Shown: piece after piece, positions 47,002 through 58,212 of the stretch
Layout: each line of letters starts with the position of its first letter
Position numbering within the stretch: the stretch's first letter is position 1
Origin: Chitinophaga pollutisoli
GTDB taxonomy: Bacteria > Bacteroidota > Bacteroidia > Chitinophagales > Chitinophagaceae
Direction: 5' to 3'
Length of the DNA stretch: 64,000 nucleotides
Assembly (NCBI RefSeq): GCF_038396755.1
Contig: NZ_CP149822.1
Location: 5,362,001 to 5,426,000 of the forward strand
Notes under the pieces: generated by a model
Databases searched by the model: none
Seen by the model: the letters and a program-made list of their open reading frames with translations, nothing else
What the model was told of the DNA's origin: nothing
Position numbers and translations under genes: made by a program

Positions 47002-48096
47002 ATGAAAAATTATTGTGTAATTATTTTGGTATTGATGTGTGGTATGACAACAAGTTGTTTACGTGATATGAGAACGGGAGTGGCGGCGTATCATTGGGAT
47101 ACGCTGCCGCCCATCCCTGACGAAACGGGGTTTGCGGGTTCATTTGCAGGCGTTTCGAATGGCGCGTTGCTGGTGGCGGGGGGAAGTAATTTTCCCGACG
47201 GCGGCACACCCTGGAACGGCGGTGTGAAAACCTGGTACGATAAAGTGTTTGTGCTGGAAAGCAAAAAAGGCGGCTGGAAGGAAGCAGGCAAGCTGCCGCG
47301 CCCCCTGGGCTACGGTGTTTCCGTAAGCACGGGCGAGGGGCTGCTTTGCATCGGCGGCAGCAACGCGGAGGCGCATTACGGGGATGTGTTCCTTTTAAAA
47401 TGGAAAAACGGTGCGTTGGAAACGGTGCCTTTTCCGTCGTTGCCCATGCCGTTGGCCAATACCTGCGGCGCGATGGCGGGAGATAAAATATATGTGGCCG
47501 GGGGACTGCATGCGCCCGCCAGCAAAGATGCAGCCGGCGATTTTTATATGCTGGATCTTTCGGCAGACAGTCTCGCCTGGCAGCAACTTCCATCCTGGCC
47601 GGGTCCCGCGCGCATGCTGGGCGTGGCCGGCGCCTCCGGCACATCGTTCTTCCTTTTCAGCGGCGCGGCTTTCGAAAATGGCACCCGCGGATACCTCCGC
47701 GACGCCTACCGGTACGACCCCGCCAGCGGCTGGCACACTTGCGCCGCGATGCCCGCGCCCGTTGTAGCGGCGCCTACGCCCGCGGCAACGGATGCCAACG
47801 GGCTGCTCAGCATCTTCGGCGGCGATTCCGGCGCGGATGCCGCCGCAGCCGCTACTTTGCGCGAAAACCATCCCGGGTTCCCGGATACGATTTACACCTA
47901 CGATCCGAAGCAGGACAGCTGGGCAATCAGCGGCCACATTCCCACGGAAAAACGGCCCGATGCCGCCGAAAACCCGAATGCGAGCCTCTGGGCGCCCGTG
48001 ACCACGCCGCTTGCCAGGTGGAATGGGATGTACGTTTTACCCGGCGGCGAAGCACGCCCCGGCACCCGGACGCCCCGTGTGCGCACGGCGGAGTGA
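47002..48096 (+). CDS. Kelch-type N-acetylneuraminate epimerase/mutarotase (NanM-like)
   Basis: 364-residue exported protein, probably a lipoprotein (GMTTSC, Cys19). It is built of kelch repeats: GVSNGALLVAGGSNFPDGGT, YGVSVSTGEGLLCIGGSNAE, CGAMAGDKIYVAGGLHAPAS, LGVAGASGTSFFLFSGAAFE and AAPTPAATDANGLLSIFGGD. The GGSNFP and PLARWNGMYVLPGGEARPGT motifs match the cyclically permuted mutarotase/NanM group, which converts alpha- to beta-N-acetylneuraminate in the periplasm. Sialidases release the alpha form, so it speeds supply to the transporter. It lies between the surface lipoprotein and the MFS transporter. Confidence 0.87.
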   Translation: MKNYCVIILVLMCGMTTSCLRDMRTGVAAYHWDTLPPIPDETGFAGSFAGVSNGALLVAGGSNFPDGGTPWNGGVKTWYDKVFVLESKKGGWKEAGKLPRPLGYGVSVSTGEGLLCIGGSNAEAHYGDVFLLKWKNGALETVPFPSLPMPLANTCGAMAGDKIYVAGGLHAPASKDAAGDFYMLDLSADSLAWQQLPSWPGPARMLGVAGASGTSFFLFSGAAFENGTRGYLRDAYRYDPASGWHTCAAMPAPVVAAPTPAATDANGLLSIFGGDSGADAAAAATLRENHPGFPDTIYTYDPKQDSWAISGHIPTEKRPDAAENPNASLWAPVTTPLARWNGMYVLPGGEARPGTRTPRVRTAE

Positions 48097-48140
48097 TATT
48101 ATTTGACTAGATTTAAACTTACCACGGAAGAAACGGAACG

Positions 48141-49391
48141 ATGAAAAACGCAAGATATTACCCTTGGCTCGTGGTGGCGCTCCTTTGGCTGGTGGCGCTG
48201 CTCAACTATCTCGACCGGCAGATGCTGTCGACCATGCGGCGCGCCATCCAGGCCGATATCCACGAACTGGAAAGCGCCACGAATTTCGGCCGGCTCATGG
48301 CGGTGTTTTTGTGGATTTATGGCCTGATGTCGCCACTGTCGGGGCTTGCGGCCGACCGTTTCAACCGTAAATGGCTTATTACGGGCAGTTTGTTCGTATG
48401 GTCCGCCGTGACGTTGCTCATGGGCTACGCCGATGATTTCTGGCAGCTGTACACCCTGCGGGCCATCATGGGCGTGAGCGAAGCGCTTTACATCCCGGCG
48501 GCCTTATCGCTCATCGCGGATTACCATACCGGCTCCACGCGCTCCCTCGCCGTGGGGATTCATATGACCGGGCTTTACATGGGCCAGGCGCTGGGCGGCT
48601 TCGGCGCCACCATCGCCGCGGCGGCATCCTGGCAGGCAACTTTTCATTGGTTCGGGCTGGTGGGGATCGTGTATGCGGCGGTGTTGATGCTGCTGCTGCA
48701 CGAAAAAAGGCCGGAATATCCGGCGGGACCTTTGCAGCAAACCCGGAAACCCCTGTCCGGAGGGCTCCGCGGATTGCTGAAGCTGCTGCCGTTCTGGGTG
48801 ATTTTCCTCTATTTCTCCATCCCCAGCATCCCCGGCTGGGCTATCAAAAATTGGTTGCCCACCTTGTTCGCCGGCAGCCTCGATGTGCCGATGAGCGAAG
48901 CCGGTCCGCTGGCTACAATCACCATCGCCGCTTCGTCGCTCATCGGCGTGGTGTCGGGCGGCTTGCTGTCGGACAGATGGGTGCAGCACAACGTTCGAGG
49001 GCGGGTGTACACCAGCGCCATCGGTTTGTCGCTCACGATTCCGGCGTTGTTGTTCCTGGGGCTGGGGGGCTCGGTGGCTTTCCTGGTGGCGGCGGCGTTC
49101 TTCTTCGGCGCGGGATTCGGGATGTTCGACGCCAATAACATGCCCATTCTTTGCCAGTTCGTATCGCCGCGCAACAGGGCAACGGCTTACGGGATCATGA
49201 ACATGGGCGGCGTGTTTTCCGGCGCGCTGATCACCGGCTGGCTGGGTAGATCCACCGACGCGGGGAACCTCGGGCGCGATTTCGCGCTGATGTCGGTTGT
49301 GATCCTGGCCGCGGTGGTAATGTTGCTGGTAATGCTCAAGCCCAAAGTGAAGGATTATCAGGATGAAAGCGCGGACGTCCGTTCTGTATAA
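48141..49391 (+). CDS. MFS transporter, probably for sialic acid
   Basis: 416-residue inner-membrane permease with about 12 hydrophobic segments. The N-terminus WLVVALLWLVALLNYLDRQM and the loop motif GLAADRFNRKWLITG mark the major facilitator superfamily, close to anion:cation or hexuronate symporters. The last helix is GRDFALMSVVILAAVVMLLV. As the last gene of the sialic-acid operon, 44 bases after the mutarotase, it most likely carries N-acetylneuraminate into the cytoplasm, as NanT does in Bacteroides. The substrate is inferred from context. Confidence 0.87.
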   Translation: MKNARYYPWLVVALLWLVALLNYLDRQMLSTMRRAIQADIHELESATNFGRLMAVFLWIYGLMSPLSGLAADRFNRKWLITGSLFVWSAVTLLMGYADDFWQLYTLRAIMGVSEALYIPAALSLIADYHTGSTRSLAVGIHMTGLYMGQALGGFGATIAAAASWQATFHWFGLVGIVYAAVLMLLLHEKRPEYPAGPLQQTRKPLSGGLRGLLKLLPFWVIFLYFSIPSIPGWAIKNWLPTLFAGSLDVPMSEAGPLATITIAASSLIGVVSGGLLSDRWVQHNVRGRVYTSAIGLSLTIPALLFLGLGGSVAFLVAAAFFFGAGFGMFDANNMPILCQFVSPRNRATAYGIMNMGGVFSGALITGWLGRSTDAGNLGRDFALMSVVILAAVVMLLVMLKPKVKDYQDESADVRSV

Positions 49392-49433
49392 AAATCCAGA
49401 TTTCGTAACTTCAGGTGAATAAACCTTTAGCGT

Positions 49434-49871
49434 ATGAAATCTTTGCTGCTGATTTTGGTTTTGTGTATTTCTGCAGGCGCATTCGCGCAGGACGTCCGGG
49501 TGACGCATGGCGTTCCGGCCGTTGTGGAGAAAAACTTCAAGAAGAAATTCCCCACCGCCAAGGAGGTAGATTGGGCGCGGAAGGGCGACAGGATGGAAGC
49601 GGATTTTGACGTGTCCCGCGTGGACCATAAAGCCCTTTACGATCAGAAAGGCAAACTCCTGGCCTGGAAGTGCGACGTCCGCACCGGGCAATTGCCTGCA
49701 CCGGTGCTCAAAACCATCCGCTCCCAATACAAAGGCTATAAAGTCGACGACGCCGAAAAAGTTACCCGCGACAAAATGGAATTATACCAGGTGGAGCTCG
49801 ACGGCAACCCGGATGTGAGCCTTGTGTTCGACAAAGACGGCAAGGTGGTGGAAGATGCCGATTGGTGGTAA
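49434..49871 (+). CDS. PepSY-like secreted protein
   Basis: 145 residues with a signal peptide (KSLLLILVLCISAGAFAQDV). The mature part contains two repeats typical of the PepSY-like/beta-lactamase-inhibitor-like family: VVEKNFKKKFPTAKEVDWAR with DRMEADFDVSR, then VLKTIRSQYKGYKVDDAEKV with ELYQVELDGNPDVSLVFDKD. These small periplasmic proteins have no known catalytic role. It begins 42 bases after the MFS gene, and TAACTTCA at 49406-49413 could be its own -7 box, so it may be a separate unit. Confidence 0.82.
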   Translation: MKSLLLILVLCISAGAFAQDVRVTHGVPAVVEKNFKKKFPTAKEVDWARKGDRMEADFDVSRVDHKALYDQKGKLLAWKCDVRTGQLPAPVLKTIRSQYKGYKVDDAEKVTRDKMELYQVELDGNPDVSLVFDKDGKVVEDADWW

Positions 49872-49908
49872 TACCGCTTTCCTGAGATAATTTTATATTT
49901 TAACGGGT

Positions 49909-50712
49909 ATGAAACAACTGTTCTCCTGCTTTTTCCTGCTGCTCGGCCTGGCTGTATCCGCGCAGGACACCCTCAATTATCAACGAAAAAACAACCTGGC
50001 TTACCGCACCGGCGAGCAGGATGCTTACATGCGCGAGCGCTGCGTGCTGGATGTGTATTATCCCGTTCGCAAGGCGAAGCTGCCGGTGGTCGTGTGGTTT
50101 CATGGCGGCGGTATTACGGGCGGGGAGAAGTTTGTGCCGAAGGAATTAATGCACCAGGGAGTAGTGGTGATGGCGGTGAATTACCGGCTCAGCCCGAAAG
50201 TGAGCTGCCCGGCTTATATCGAAGATGCCGCTGCGGCGGTAGCCTGGGCGTTCCGCCATGCGGCTGAATTTGGCGGTGATACCGGGAAGATTTATGTGGC
50301 GGGGCATTCCGCCGGCGGTTACCTCACGGCTATGGTAGGGCTCGACAAGCAATGGCTGGCCCGTCACCAGATCGACGCGAACCGTATCGCTGCCTTATTC
50401 CCCTTCAGCTCCCAGGCGATCACGCATTTTACCATCCGTAACGAAAGAAAGATCCCCGAGATCCAGCCCATCATAGACGCGTTTGCGCCCTTGTATCACG
50501 TTCGCGCCGACGCACCGCCGTTGTTCCTCTATACCGGCGACCGCGAAAAGGAAATGATGGGCCGGTATGAGGAAAACGCTTACTGGGCGCGTATGATGCG
50601 GCTCGCCGGCCATAAACACACCCTTCTCTACGAATTCGACGGCTACGACCACGGCAACATGCCCGGACCGGCCTATCCACTAATGCTCCAGGAAATCAGG
50701 AAACGGAAGTAA
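49909..50712 (+). CDS. Secreted alpha/beta hydrolase, esterase of the HSL/BD-FAE type
   Basis: 267-residue exported esterase (signal ending near VSAQDT). The oxyanion motif H65-G-G-G, the nucleophile elbow G132-H-S134-A-G-G, and later Asp (YTGDREKEM) and His249 (FDGYDHGNM) complete a triad typical of hormone-sensitive-lipase-like acetyl or feruloyl esterases. It lies downstream of the sialic-acid operon. A role in removing acetyl groups from sialic acid is possible but rests only on position. Its stop codon abuts that of the convergent permease gene with no gap. Confidence 0.87.
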   Translation: MKQLFSCFFLLLGLAVSAQDTLNYQRKNNLAYRTGEQDAYMRERCVLDVYYPVRKAKLPVVVWFHGGGITGGEKFVPKELMHQGVVVMAVNYRLSPKVSCPAYIEDAAAAVAWAFRHAAEFGGDTGKIYVAGHSAGGYLTAMVGLDKQWLARHQIDANRIAALFPFSSQAITHFTIRNERKIPEIQPIIDAFAPLYHVRADAPPLFLYTGDREKEMMGRYEENAYWARMMRLAGHKHTLLYEFDGYDHGNMPGPAYPLMLQEIRKRK

Positions 50713-53124
50713 TCACTCCGTCCGCAGGCTTTTCACCGGGTTGGCGTTCGCCGCCCGGAAAGTTTGCACGAATATCAGCACCGCCGTAACCGCCGCCAGC
50801 GTGATAAACGCTGCGATGAACGGATAGGGTGTGATGTTGACGCGGTATACATAATCGTTCAGCCAGAAGTTCATGATGCAGTAAGCCGCGGGGATGGCCA
50901 CGATCATGGCCACCACGATCACTTTCAAAAATTCCTTCACAAACAGGGTGATGATTCCGCCGACGGAAGCCCCCAGCACTTTGCGCACCCCGATCTCTTT
51001 TGTCCTTTTCTGGATACTGAAAGAAATGAGGCCCGTCACTCCGAGAAGCACAATCACCAATGCCAGTCCGGTAGCCGTGTATGCCGCATATTTCAGCCGG
51101 AGCTCCGTATTGTACATGCGTTCCAGCATTTCGTCGGTGAATTTGTATTCGAACGGCGTGCCGGGCATAAGTGTTTCCCACTTTCCGCGGATAGCCTGCA
51201 TTTGCTCACCGATTCCTGCTCCGGGAGCGAGTTTTAGCGACATGTACCGGTAAATGTTAGTGGCGGAAGGATGTATGAACACGATCGGTTGCACCGCCTG
51301 CTGCATCGTGGAGAAGTGAAAATCTTTCACGACCCCGGCTACCGTTAATGTTGCGCTGAAACCCGCCACGCGGATCTGTTGCCCAATGGCTGCCGTCGCA
51401 TTTTCCCATCCGAAGCGGCGTGATAAGGTTTCGTTGATCACAATGGCGCCGACGGGCGTTTGGTGCCCGGGCTCGTTGAAGAACCTGCCCGCCGCCATCT
51501 GCATGCCGTAAGTCTGGCCGTAATATTCATCGGCGTAAAGCTGGTACGTTGTGATGGCGTTGGCGGAATCCCTGCCGTTGCCGAACACATTGATGCTGCC
51601 GCCGTTGTTGCCGTCCGGAATTTCGAAAGATAGCGACGCGGATTGCACCTGCGGCAATTGCGACAGTTGGCCGCGGATGTTTTGCATCCGCTGGTAACCT
51701 TCAGGCGTCCAGTCGCGGGGGAGCGGAATGGAAACGAGCCGGGATTTTTCGTAGCCCAGCTGGTTACTGAAAAAGAGCTGTACCTGCCGGGTGATGATCA
51801 ACGCGGCCACCAGCACCACCGCCGCCGTGAGATATTGAAATCCGACGAGCGATTTGCGCAGGCCGGTTTTTTCGTGGGATGATTTTAGCTTGCCTTTCAG
51901 CGAATCCGTTACCCGCATCGACGACAGCACGAAAGCCGGGTATAACCCTGCCGCAAGCCCCGTCAGCAGCACGAGCGCGAAAGGGAATGCGATGAAATAG
52001 GCAGGGAAATCCGCCAGTCCAGGCAATTCCTTTCCCAGCAGCTGTCCGCATGGCCCTTTCACGGCGAAATACAAGCCGATCCCTACTGTCGCGGCCAGCA
52101 TCACCAGCATGCCCGATTCCAGCAGGAACTGCCAGATCAGCTGCTTCCTGCGCCCGCCCAGCGCTTTGCGCACCCCGATTTCCTTCATTCGGGACGAGGC
52201 CCTGCTCACCGAAAGGTTCACAAAATTGACGATCGCCATCAGCAGGATAAACAACGCAATGCCGGATAGCGTATACAGCATTCGCTTTACCAGGCCGTTG
52301 CCGCTGTTGAGGTAGAATTCCTGCAACGGCACGGCCACGACGTTTACCTGCGCCGCCGTTTCCGCCCCGGTATGCCGCCGCACCAGCGATGCAATAGGCT
52401 TTTCCAGGTCGGTGGCGGTTACGCCATCGCGGAGCTCCACCATATTTACAATGAAGGGATTGTTCCAGGTATTCATCTCACGGCCGAAGAAGGGAAGGGC
52501 TGCGGCGGAGAGGAAAATACCACTTTCGTTCCGGGCATCCAGGCTGTTTACGCTGTTTTTCGCCGGTTCTTCGATCACCGCGCCTATCGTGAACAACTGG
52601 CGTTTGCCGGCGAAGTTGGAGATGTCGAGCGTTCTTCCCGCCACATCTTTTTCCCCGAAAAACTTCTCCGCTATCGTGGCCGTGATCACTACCGACGCCG
52701 CATTGTCCAGCGCATGCGCGGCATCGCCCGACAACACTTCGAACCCATACATTTTCAGCAGGGTGCTATCACCCACCTGCATGCCTTCGCGGAAAGCTTT
52801 GCCGTCCACATTCACCTGGCCGGTAATACCGTCCCACCGGTAATATTGCTCCACCAGCGTGGGGTATTCCTCTTTCAGCGCCACGGCGAGGTTGCCGAAA
52901 GTGGCCAGTTCGAAGCCCATGTTGGGATCTTTCCACTTGCTGAGCAGGATATGCTGGCGGGAAGCATTCTTCAACCCACGGTTCACCTGCAGCTCGCTCC
53001 AGACGTACGCCAGCACAAGCATGGCGAACGCAATGCCGGTAGCCAGCCCGGTGATGTTCAGGATGGAATGGAAGCGGTGCTTCAGCAGGCTTCTTTTCGC
53101 CGTTTTGATGTAGTTGGTGAGCAT
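50713..53124 (-). CDS. FtsX/MacB-type ABC transporter permease
   Basis: 803-residue inner-membrane permease. The ATG at 53124 (MLTNYIKTAKRSLLKHRFHS) begins the standard MacB_PCD leader; the frame stays open upstream but only through the regulatory region. The layout is TM1 (ILNITGLATGIAFAMLVLAY), a periplasmic MacB domain at about 50-265, an FtsX domain with three TMs at about 275-400 (FILLMAIVNFVNLSVSRASS, RMKEIGVRKALGGRRKQLIW), a second periplasmic domain, and a second FtsX domain at about 675-800 (FSIQKRTKEIGVRKVLGASV). Such permeases pair with a separate ATPase in export or stress pathways. No ATPase gene lies in the window. A sigma-54-like promoter precedes it. Confidence 0.93.
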   Translation of the reverse strand: MLTNYIKTAKRSLLKHRFHSILNITGLATGIAFAMLVLAYVWSELQVNRGLKNASRQHILLSKWKDPNMGFELATFGNLAVALKEEYPTLVEQYYRWDGITGQVNVDGKAFREGMQVGDSTLLKMYGFEVLSGDAAHALDNAASVVITATIAEKFFGEKDVAGRTLDISNFAGKRQLFTIGAVIEEPAKNSVNSLDARNESGIFLSAAALPFFGREMNTWNNPFIVNMVELRDGVTATDLEKPIASLVRRHTGAETAAQVNVVAVPLQEFYLNSGNGLVKRMLYTLSGIALFILLMAIVNFVNLSVSRASSRMKEIGVRKALGGRRKQLIWQFLLESGMLVMLAATVGIGLYFAVKGPCGQLLGKELPGLADFPAYFIAFPFALVLLTGLAAGLYPAFVLSSMRVTDSLKGKLKSSHEKTGLRKSLVGFQYLTAAVVLVAALIITRQVQLFFSNQLGYEKSRLVSIPLPRDWTPEGYQRMQNIRGQLSQLPQVQSASLSFEIPDGNNGGSINVFGNGRDSANAITTYQLYADEYYGQTYGMQMAAGRFFNEPGHQTPVGAIVINETLSRRFGWENATAAIGQQIRVAGFSATLTVAGVVKDFHFSTMQQAVQPIVFIHPSATNIYRYMSLKLAPGAGIGEQMQAIRGKWETLMPGTPFEYKFTDEMLERMYNTELRLKYAAYTATGLALVIVLLGVTGLISFSIQKRTKEIGVRKVLGASVGGIITLFVKEFLKVIVVAMIVAIPAAYCIMNFWLNDYVYRVNITPYPFIAAFITLAAVTAVLIFVQTFRAANANPVKSLRTE

Positions 53125-53150
53125 GGTGACAAGTTGCGCCAGTGGTGGCG

Positions 53151-53165
53151 GCAAGCGGCATGCCA
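53151..53165 (-). promoter_or_regulatory. Sigma-54 (-24/-12) type promoter for the FtsX permease
   Basis: Read on the minus strand this is TGGCATG-CCGC-TTGC, matching TGGCACG-N4-TTGC at 10 of 11 positions, with GG and GC exactly 10 bases apart. Transcription would start near 53139, about 15 bases before the ATG at 53124. Confidence 0.6.
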
Positions 53166-53218
53166 GGAGCGCCGGTTCAGCAGGGGCGCACCTTCCGGGG
53201 AAGCGGCCCGGCCTGAAA

Positions 53219-53255
53219 TGTCCGGAATCGGACAGGCGCCGTGCAGGTGCGGACA
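53219..53255 (-). promoter_or_regulatory. Palindromic upstream activating site and half-site
   Basis: TGTCCGGAATCGGACA at 53219-53234 is a palindrome with 6-bp arms and a 4-bp centre, about 88 bases upstream of the predicted start. A further CGGACA half-site at 53250-53255 lies 21 bp (two helical turns) beyond the CGGACA arm. The spacing suits an NtrC-type activator acting on the sigma-54-like promoter. Confidence 0.5.
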
Positions 53256-53263
53256 CGCCCGGT

Positions 53264-53619
53264 TCACGGATGCGGCAGCGAAACGCCCCACTTCTCCGCG
53301 AAAAAACGCGCGATCACCATCGTATCGTTCGTGAAATGACGCCCGCCGGCGTAGGTGAACTGCCCGCTCAGCGGCCAGGGATCGTCTTCCGGACTGAACA
53401 CCAGCGCCGGGCAGTCCTGGTGCAGCGGCCCCAGTAGCGCCGCCAGCGGCCCCTGGGCCGGGGGAAGTCTACATGAATCACTTCCATCCGGTCGCGCAGG
53501 AACGGGTAGTAATGCAGGATGCCTTCGATCCAGGCGCAGGCGGGGCAATAGTACGTTTGCCCGGGAAGGGACAGCTTTTCGTCCGGGAAGTCCGGTTTCA
53601 GCAGGAATAATTGAATCAT
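53264..53619 (-). pseudogene. DUF3088-family protein, interrupted by one frameshift
   Basis: The N-terminal half from the ATG at 53619 reads IQLFLLKPDFPDEKLSLPGQ, TYYCPACAWIEGILHYYPFL and RDRMEVIHVDFP. The C-terminal half in another frame reads AQGPLAALLGPLHQDCPALV, FSPEDDPWPLSGQFTYAGGR and HFTNDTMVIARFFAEKWG. Together they make a complete DUF3088-like thioredoxin-fold protein of about 118 residues, with CPAC where a redox-type CxxC may sit. The break is at a run of five C (minus strand, 53464-53460); one more C restores VDFPPAQGP. This could be a sequencing error, slippage, or early decay. The 202 bases up to 53821 hold only the promoter listed next. Confidence 0.75.
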
Positions 53620-53752
53620 AATAACTATCGTAACCTCTTCCCGAAAAATAGCCGCGGGCGAACCGGTTTCCAACTAACATGCCCCGTAATGCCCTTCCGC
53701 TAGGCCGGAATGGCGGAATCATCCATTAAATCCAGCTTTCCCGGCCCGGAGA

Positions 53753-53783
53753 TTGACTATTTTACGCCAAACCCGTACCTTGG
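53753..53783 (+). promoter_or_regulatory. Bacteroidota-type promoter for the FAD/Fe-S oxidoreductase gene
   Basis: TTG at 53753-53755, a 20-nt spacer, then TACCTTGG at 53776-53783 (7 of 8 to TAnnTTTG). The expected start is near 53790, about 32 bases before the ATG. Confidence 0.55.
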
Positions 53784-53821
53784 AGTGTTTTTATCTCTAC
53801 AAGGAACAAATCTGACAGGAC

Positions 53822-56650
<2,829 letters not shown>

Positions 56651-56655
56651 TTTTT

Positions 56656-57027
56656 TTACTTTTTCTTGATGGGAATGATGCCTTTGCGGTAAAAGTCGAG
56701 GGCCTCAGTGAGCATGTCGTGCAAAATCGTCACCGGGAGATCAGCATCCGGATCGAAGGTCATTACTTTCATGCGGGCCCTGTCGCCTTGTTCGAGGCCG
56801 GGGTAATGCAGTCTTTTTCCTTCCACCATCCCGATGTAGGGCGTTTGCGTTTTCACATCTGTCCGGATGAAGCAAAACATTTTCCCTTTGTAGCAATAAA
56901 ACGGCATGGCGTATTTCCATTCAGCCGTGATGTGCGGGTCCTGCGCCAGGATGATGGCGTGGAGCGCAAGCAGGCAGCTCTTTTGCGGTTCGCGGAGGCT
57001 TTGGAAGTAGTTGTCGACTTTTTTCAT
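56656..57027 (-). CDS. DUF1801 family protein (YdhG-like)
   Basis: 123-residue cytoplasmic protein with the DUF1801 layout: KKVDNYFQSLREPQKSCLLA, LHAIILAQDPHITAEWKYAM, PFYCYKGKMFCFIRTDVKTQ, YIGMVEGKRLHYPGLEQGDR. Relatives have an iron-chaperone-like fold; function is not settled. Its stop lies 5 bases from the stop of the convergent oxidoreductase gene. Confidence 0.88.
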   Translation of the reverse strand: MKKVDNYFQSLREPQKSCLLALHAIILAQDPHITAEWKYAMPFYCYKGKMFCFIRTDVKTQTPYIGMVEGKRLHYPGLEQGDRARMKVMTFDPDADLPVTILHDMLTEALDFYRKGIIPIKKK

Positions 57028-57129
57028 GGGGTGGTGGCGAATGATCCGTGGTGAATGTACGGAATTAGGGATTCCCGTTTCTCCTGAACCTTTCCCGGAT
57101 GCTGCTGTTGTATAGTGAAAAGGAAAAAT

Positions 57130-58176
57130 ATGGTTTTGAATATGAGAACCCTGCTGCTGGGCGGATTGCTGGCGGTAAGCACACCGGCGGCTGAAAGCAG
57201 CGCCTGCACCCGTGTGGTGTACAAAGGACTGAACGGAACCCTGCTCACGGCCCGGTCGATGGACTGGAAAGAAGACATTCTTACAAATCTCTGGATGTTC
57301 CCTCGGGGGATGCAGCGCACCGGTGAAGTGGGGACTAATGCTGTGAAGTGGACGGCTAAATACGGCAGCGTGATTGCTTCGGGGTATGATATTTCAACGA
57401 CGGACGGGATGAATGAAAAAGGGCTCGTGGCCAACCTGCTTTTCCTGGCAGAGTCGGAATACCCGGCATTTACGGCGCAGAAACAGGGCATGTCGATTGC
57501 CGTATGGTGCCAGTATGTGCTGGATAATTTCTCCACAGTGAAAGAAGCGGTGGACGCTCTCCGGCAGGAAACGTTCGTCATCGTCACGGATAAGATTCCG
57601 GGAATGGACCGGCTGGCGAACCTGCACCTGTCCATCTCCGACCCCTCGGGCGACAATGCCATCTTCCAGTATGTGGGCGGCAAACTCAATATCCACCACA
57701 GCCCGGAATACAACGTGATGACCAATTCCCCCATCTTCGAAAAACAACTGGCATTGAACGAATACTGGCAGGAGATCGGCGGCACCACAATGCTGCCGGG
57801 CACCAACAGGGCGGCAGACCGCTTCGTGCGCGCTTCTTTCTACGCCCAGGCCATTCCAAAAACTGATGACACCCGGCAGGCGGTGGCCAGCGTTTTCAGC
57901 GTGATCCGCAATTGTTCGGTACCACTGGGCATTTCCACGCCGGATCAGCCCAATATTTCCTCTACCCGCTGGCGCTCCGTGTCTGACCAGAAAAATCTCG
58001 TGTATTATTTCGAGACGGCCCGTACACCCAATACTTTTTGGGTAGATCTGAAAAAAGTGAATTTCGCGCAGGGGCAGCCTGTACGCAAGTTGCCGCTGAC
58101 GAAAGACGAAACCTATGCCGGCGATGCAGGAAAACATTTCGTGAAATCGGAACCCTTCAAGTTCCTCGGCATGTAG
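57130..58176 (+). CDS. Choloylglycine-hydrolase/penicillin V acylase-family amidohydrolase (Ntn)
   Basis: 348 residues from the ATG at 57130, which has an AAAAGGA sequence just upstream and gives MVLNMRTLLLGGLLAVSTPA as signal peptide; a GTG five codons earlier is less likely. After cleavage Cys26 becomes the N-terminal nucleophile (ESSAC-TRVVYKG). Family residues follow: Arg and Asp in LLTARSMDWKED, Asn in NVMTNSPIFEKQ, and Arg in AADRFVRASFYAQ. Such enzymes cleave linear amides: bile-salt conjugates, penicillin V or acyl-homoserine lactones. An environmental Bacteroidota would more plausibly use it on lactones or penicillins, but the substrate is open. A short ORF follows 36 bases later in the same frame. 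Confidence 0.88.
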   Translation: MVLNMRTLLLGGLLAVSTPAAESSACTRVVYKGLNGTLLTARSMDWKEDILTNLWMFPRGMQRTGEVGTNAVKWTAKYGSVIASGYDISTTDGMNEKGLVANLLFLAESEYPAFTAQKQGMSIAVWCQYVLDNFSTVKEAVDALRQETFVIVTDKIPGMDRLANLHLSISDPSGDNAIFQYVGGKLNIHHSPEYNVMTNSPIFEKQLALNEYWQEIGGTTMLPGTNRAADRFVRASFYAQAIPKTDDTRQAVASVFSVIRNCSVPLGISTPDQPNISSTRWRSVSDQKNLVYYFETARTPNTFWVDLKKVNFAQGQPVRKLPLTKDETYAGDAGKHFVKSEPFKFLGM

Positions 58177-58212
58177 TCCGTTGGCGCTTGCCCCAGAAAA
58201 CCTGTTAAAATC

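Noticed and set aside
57115..57129. GTG start for the amidohydrolase
   Set aside because: The ATG at 57130 has an AAAAGGA sequence upstream and leaves a normal signal peptide before the catalytic Cys.
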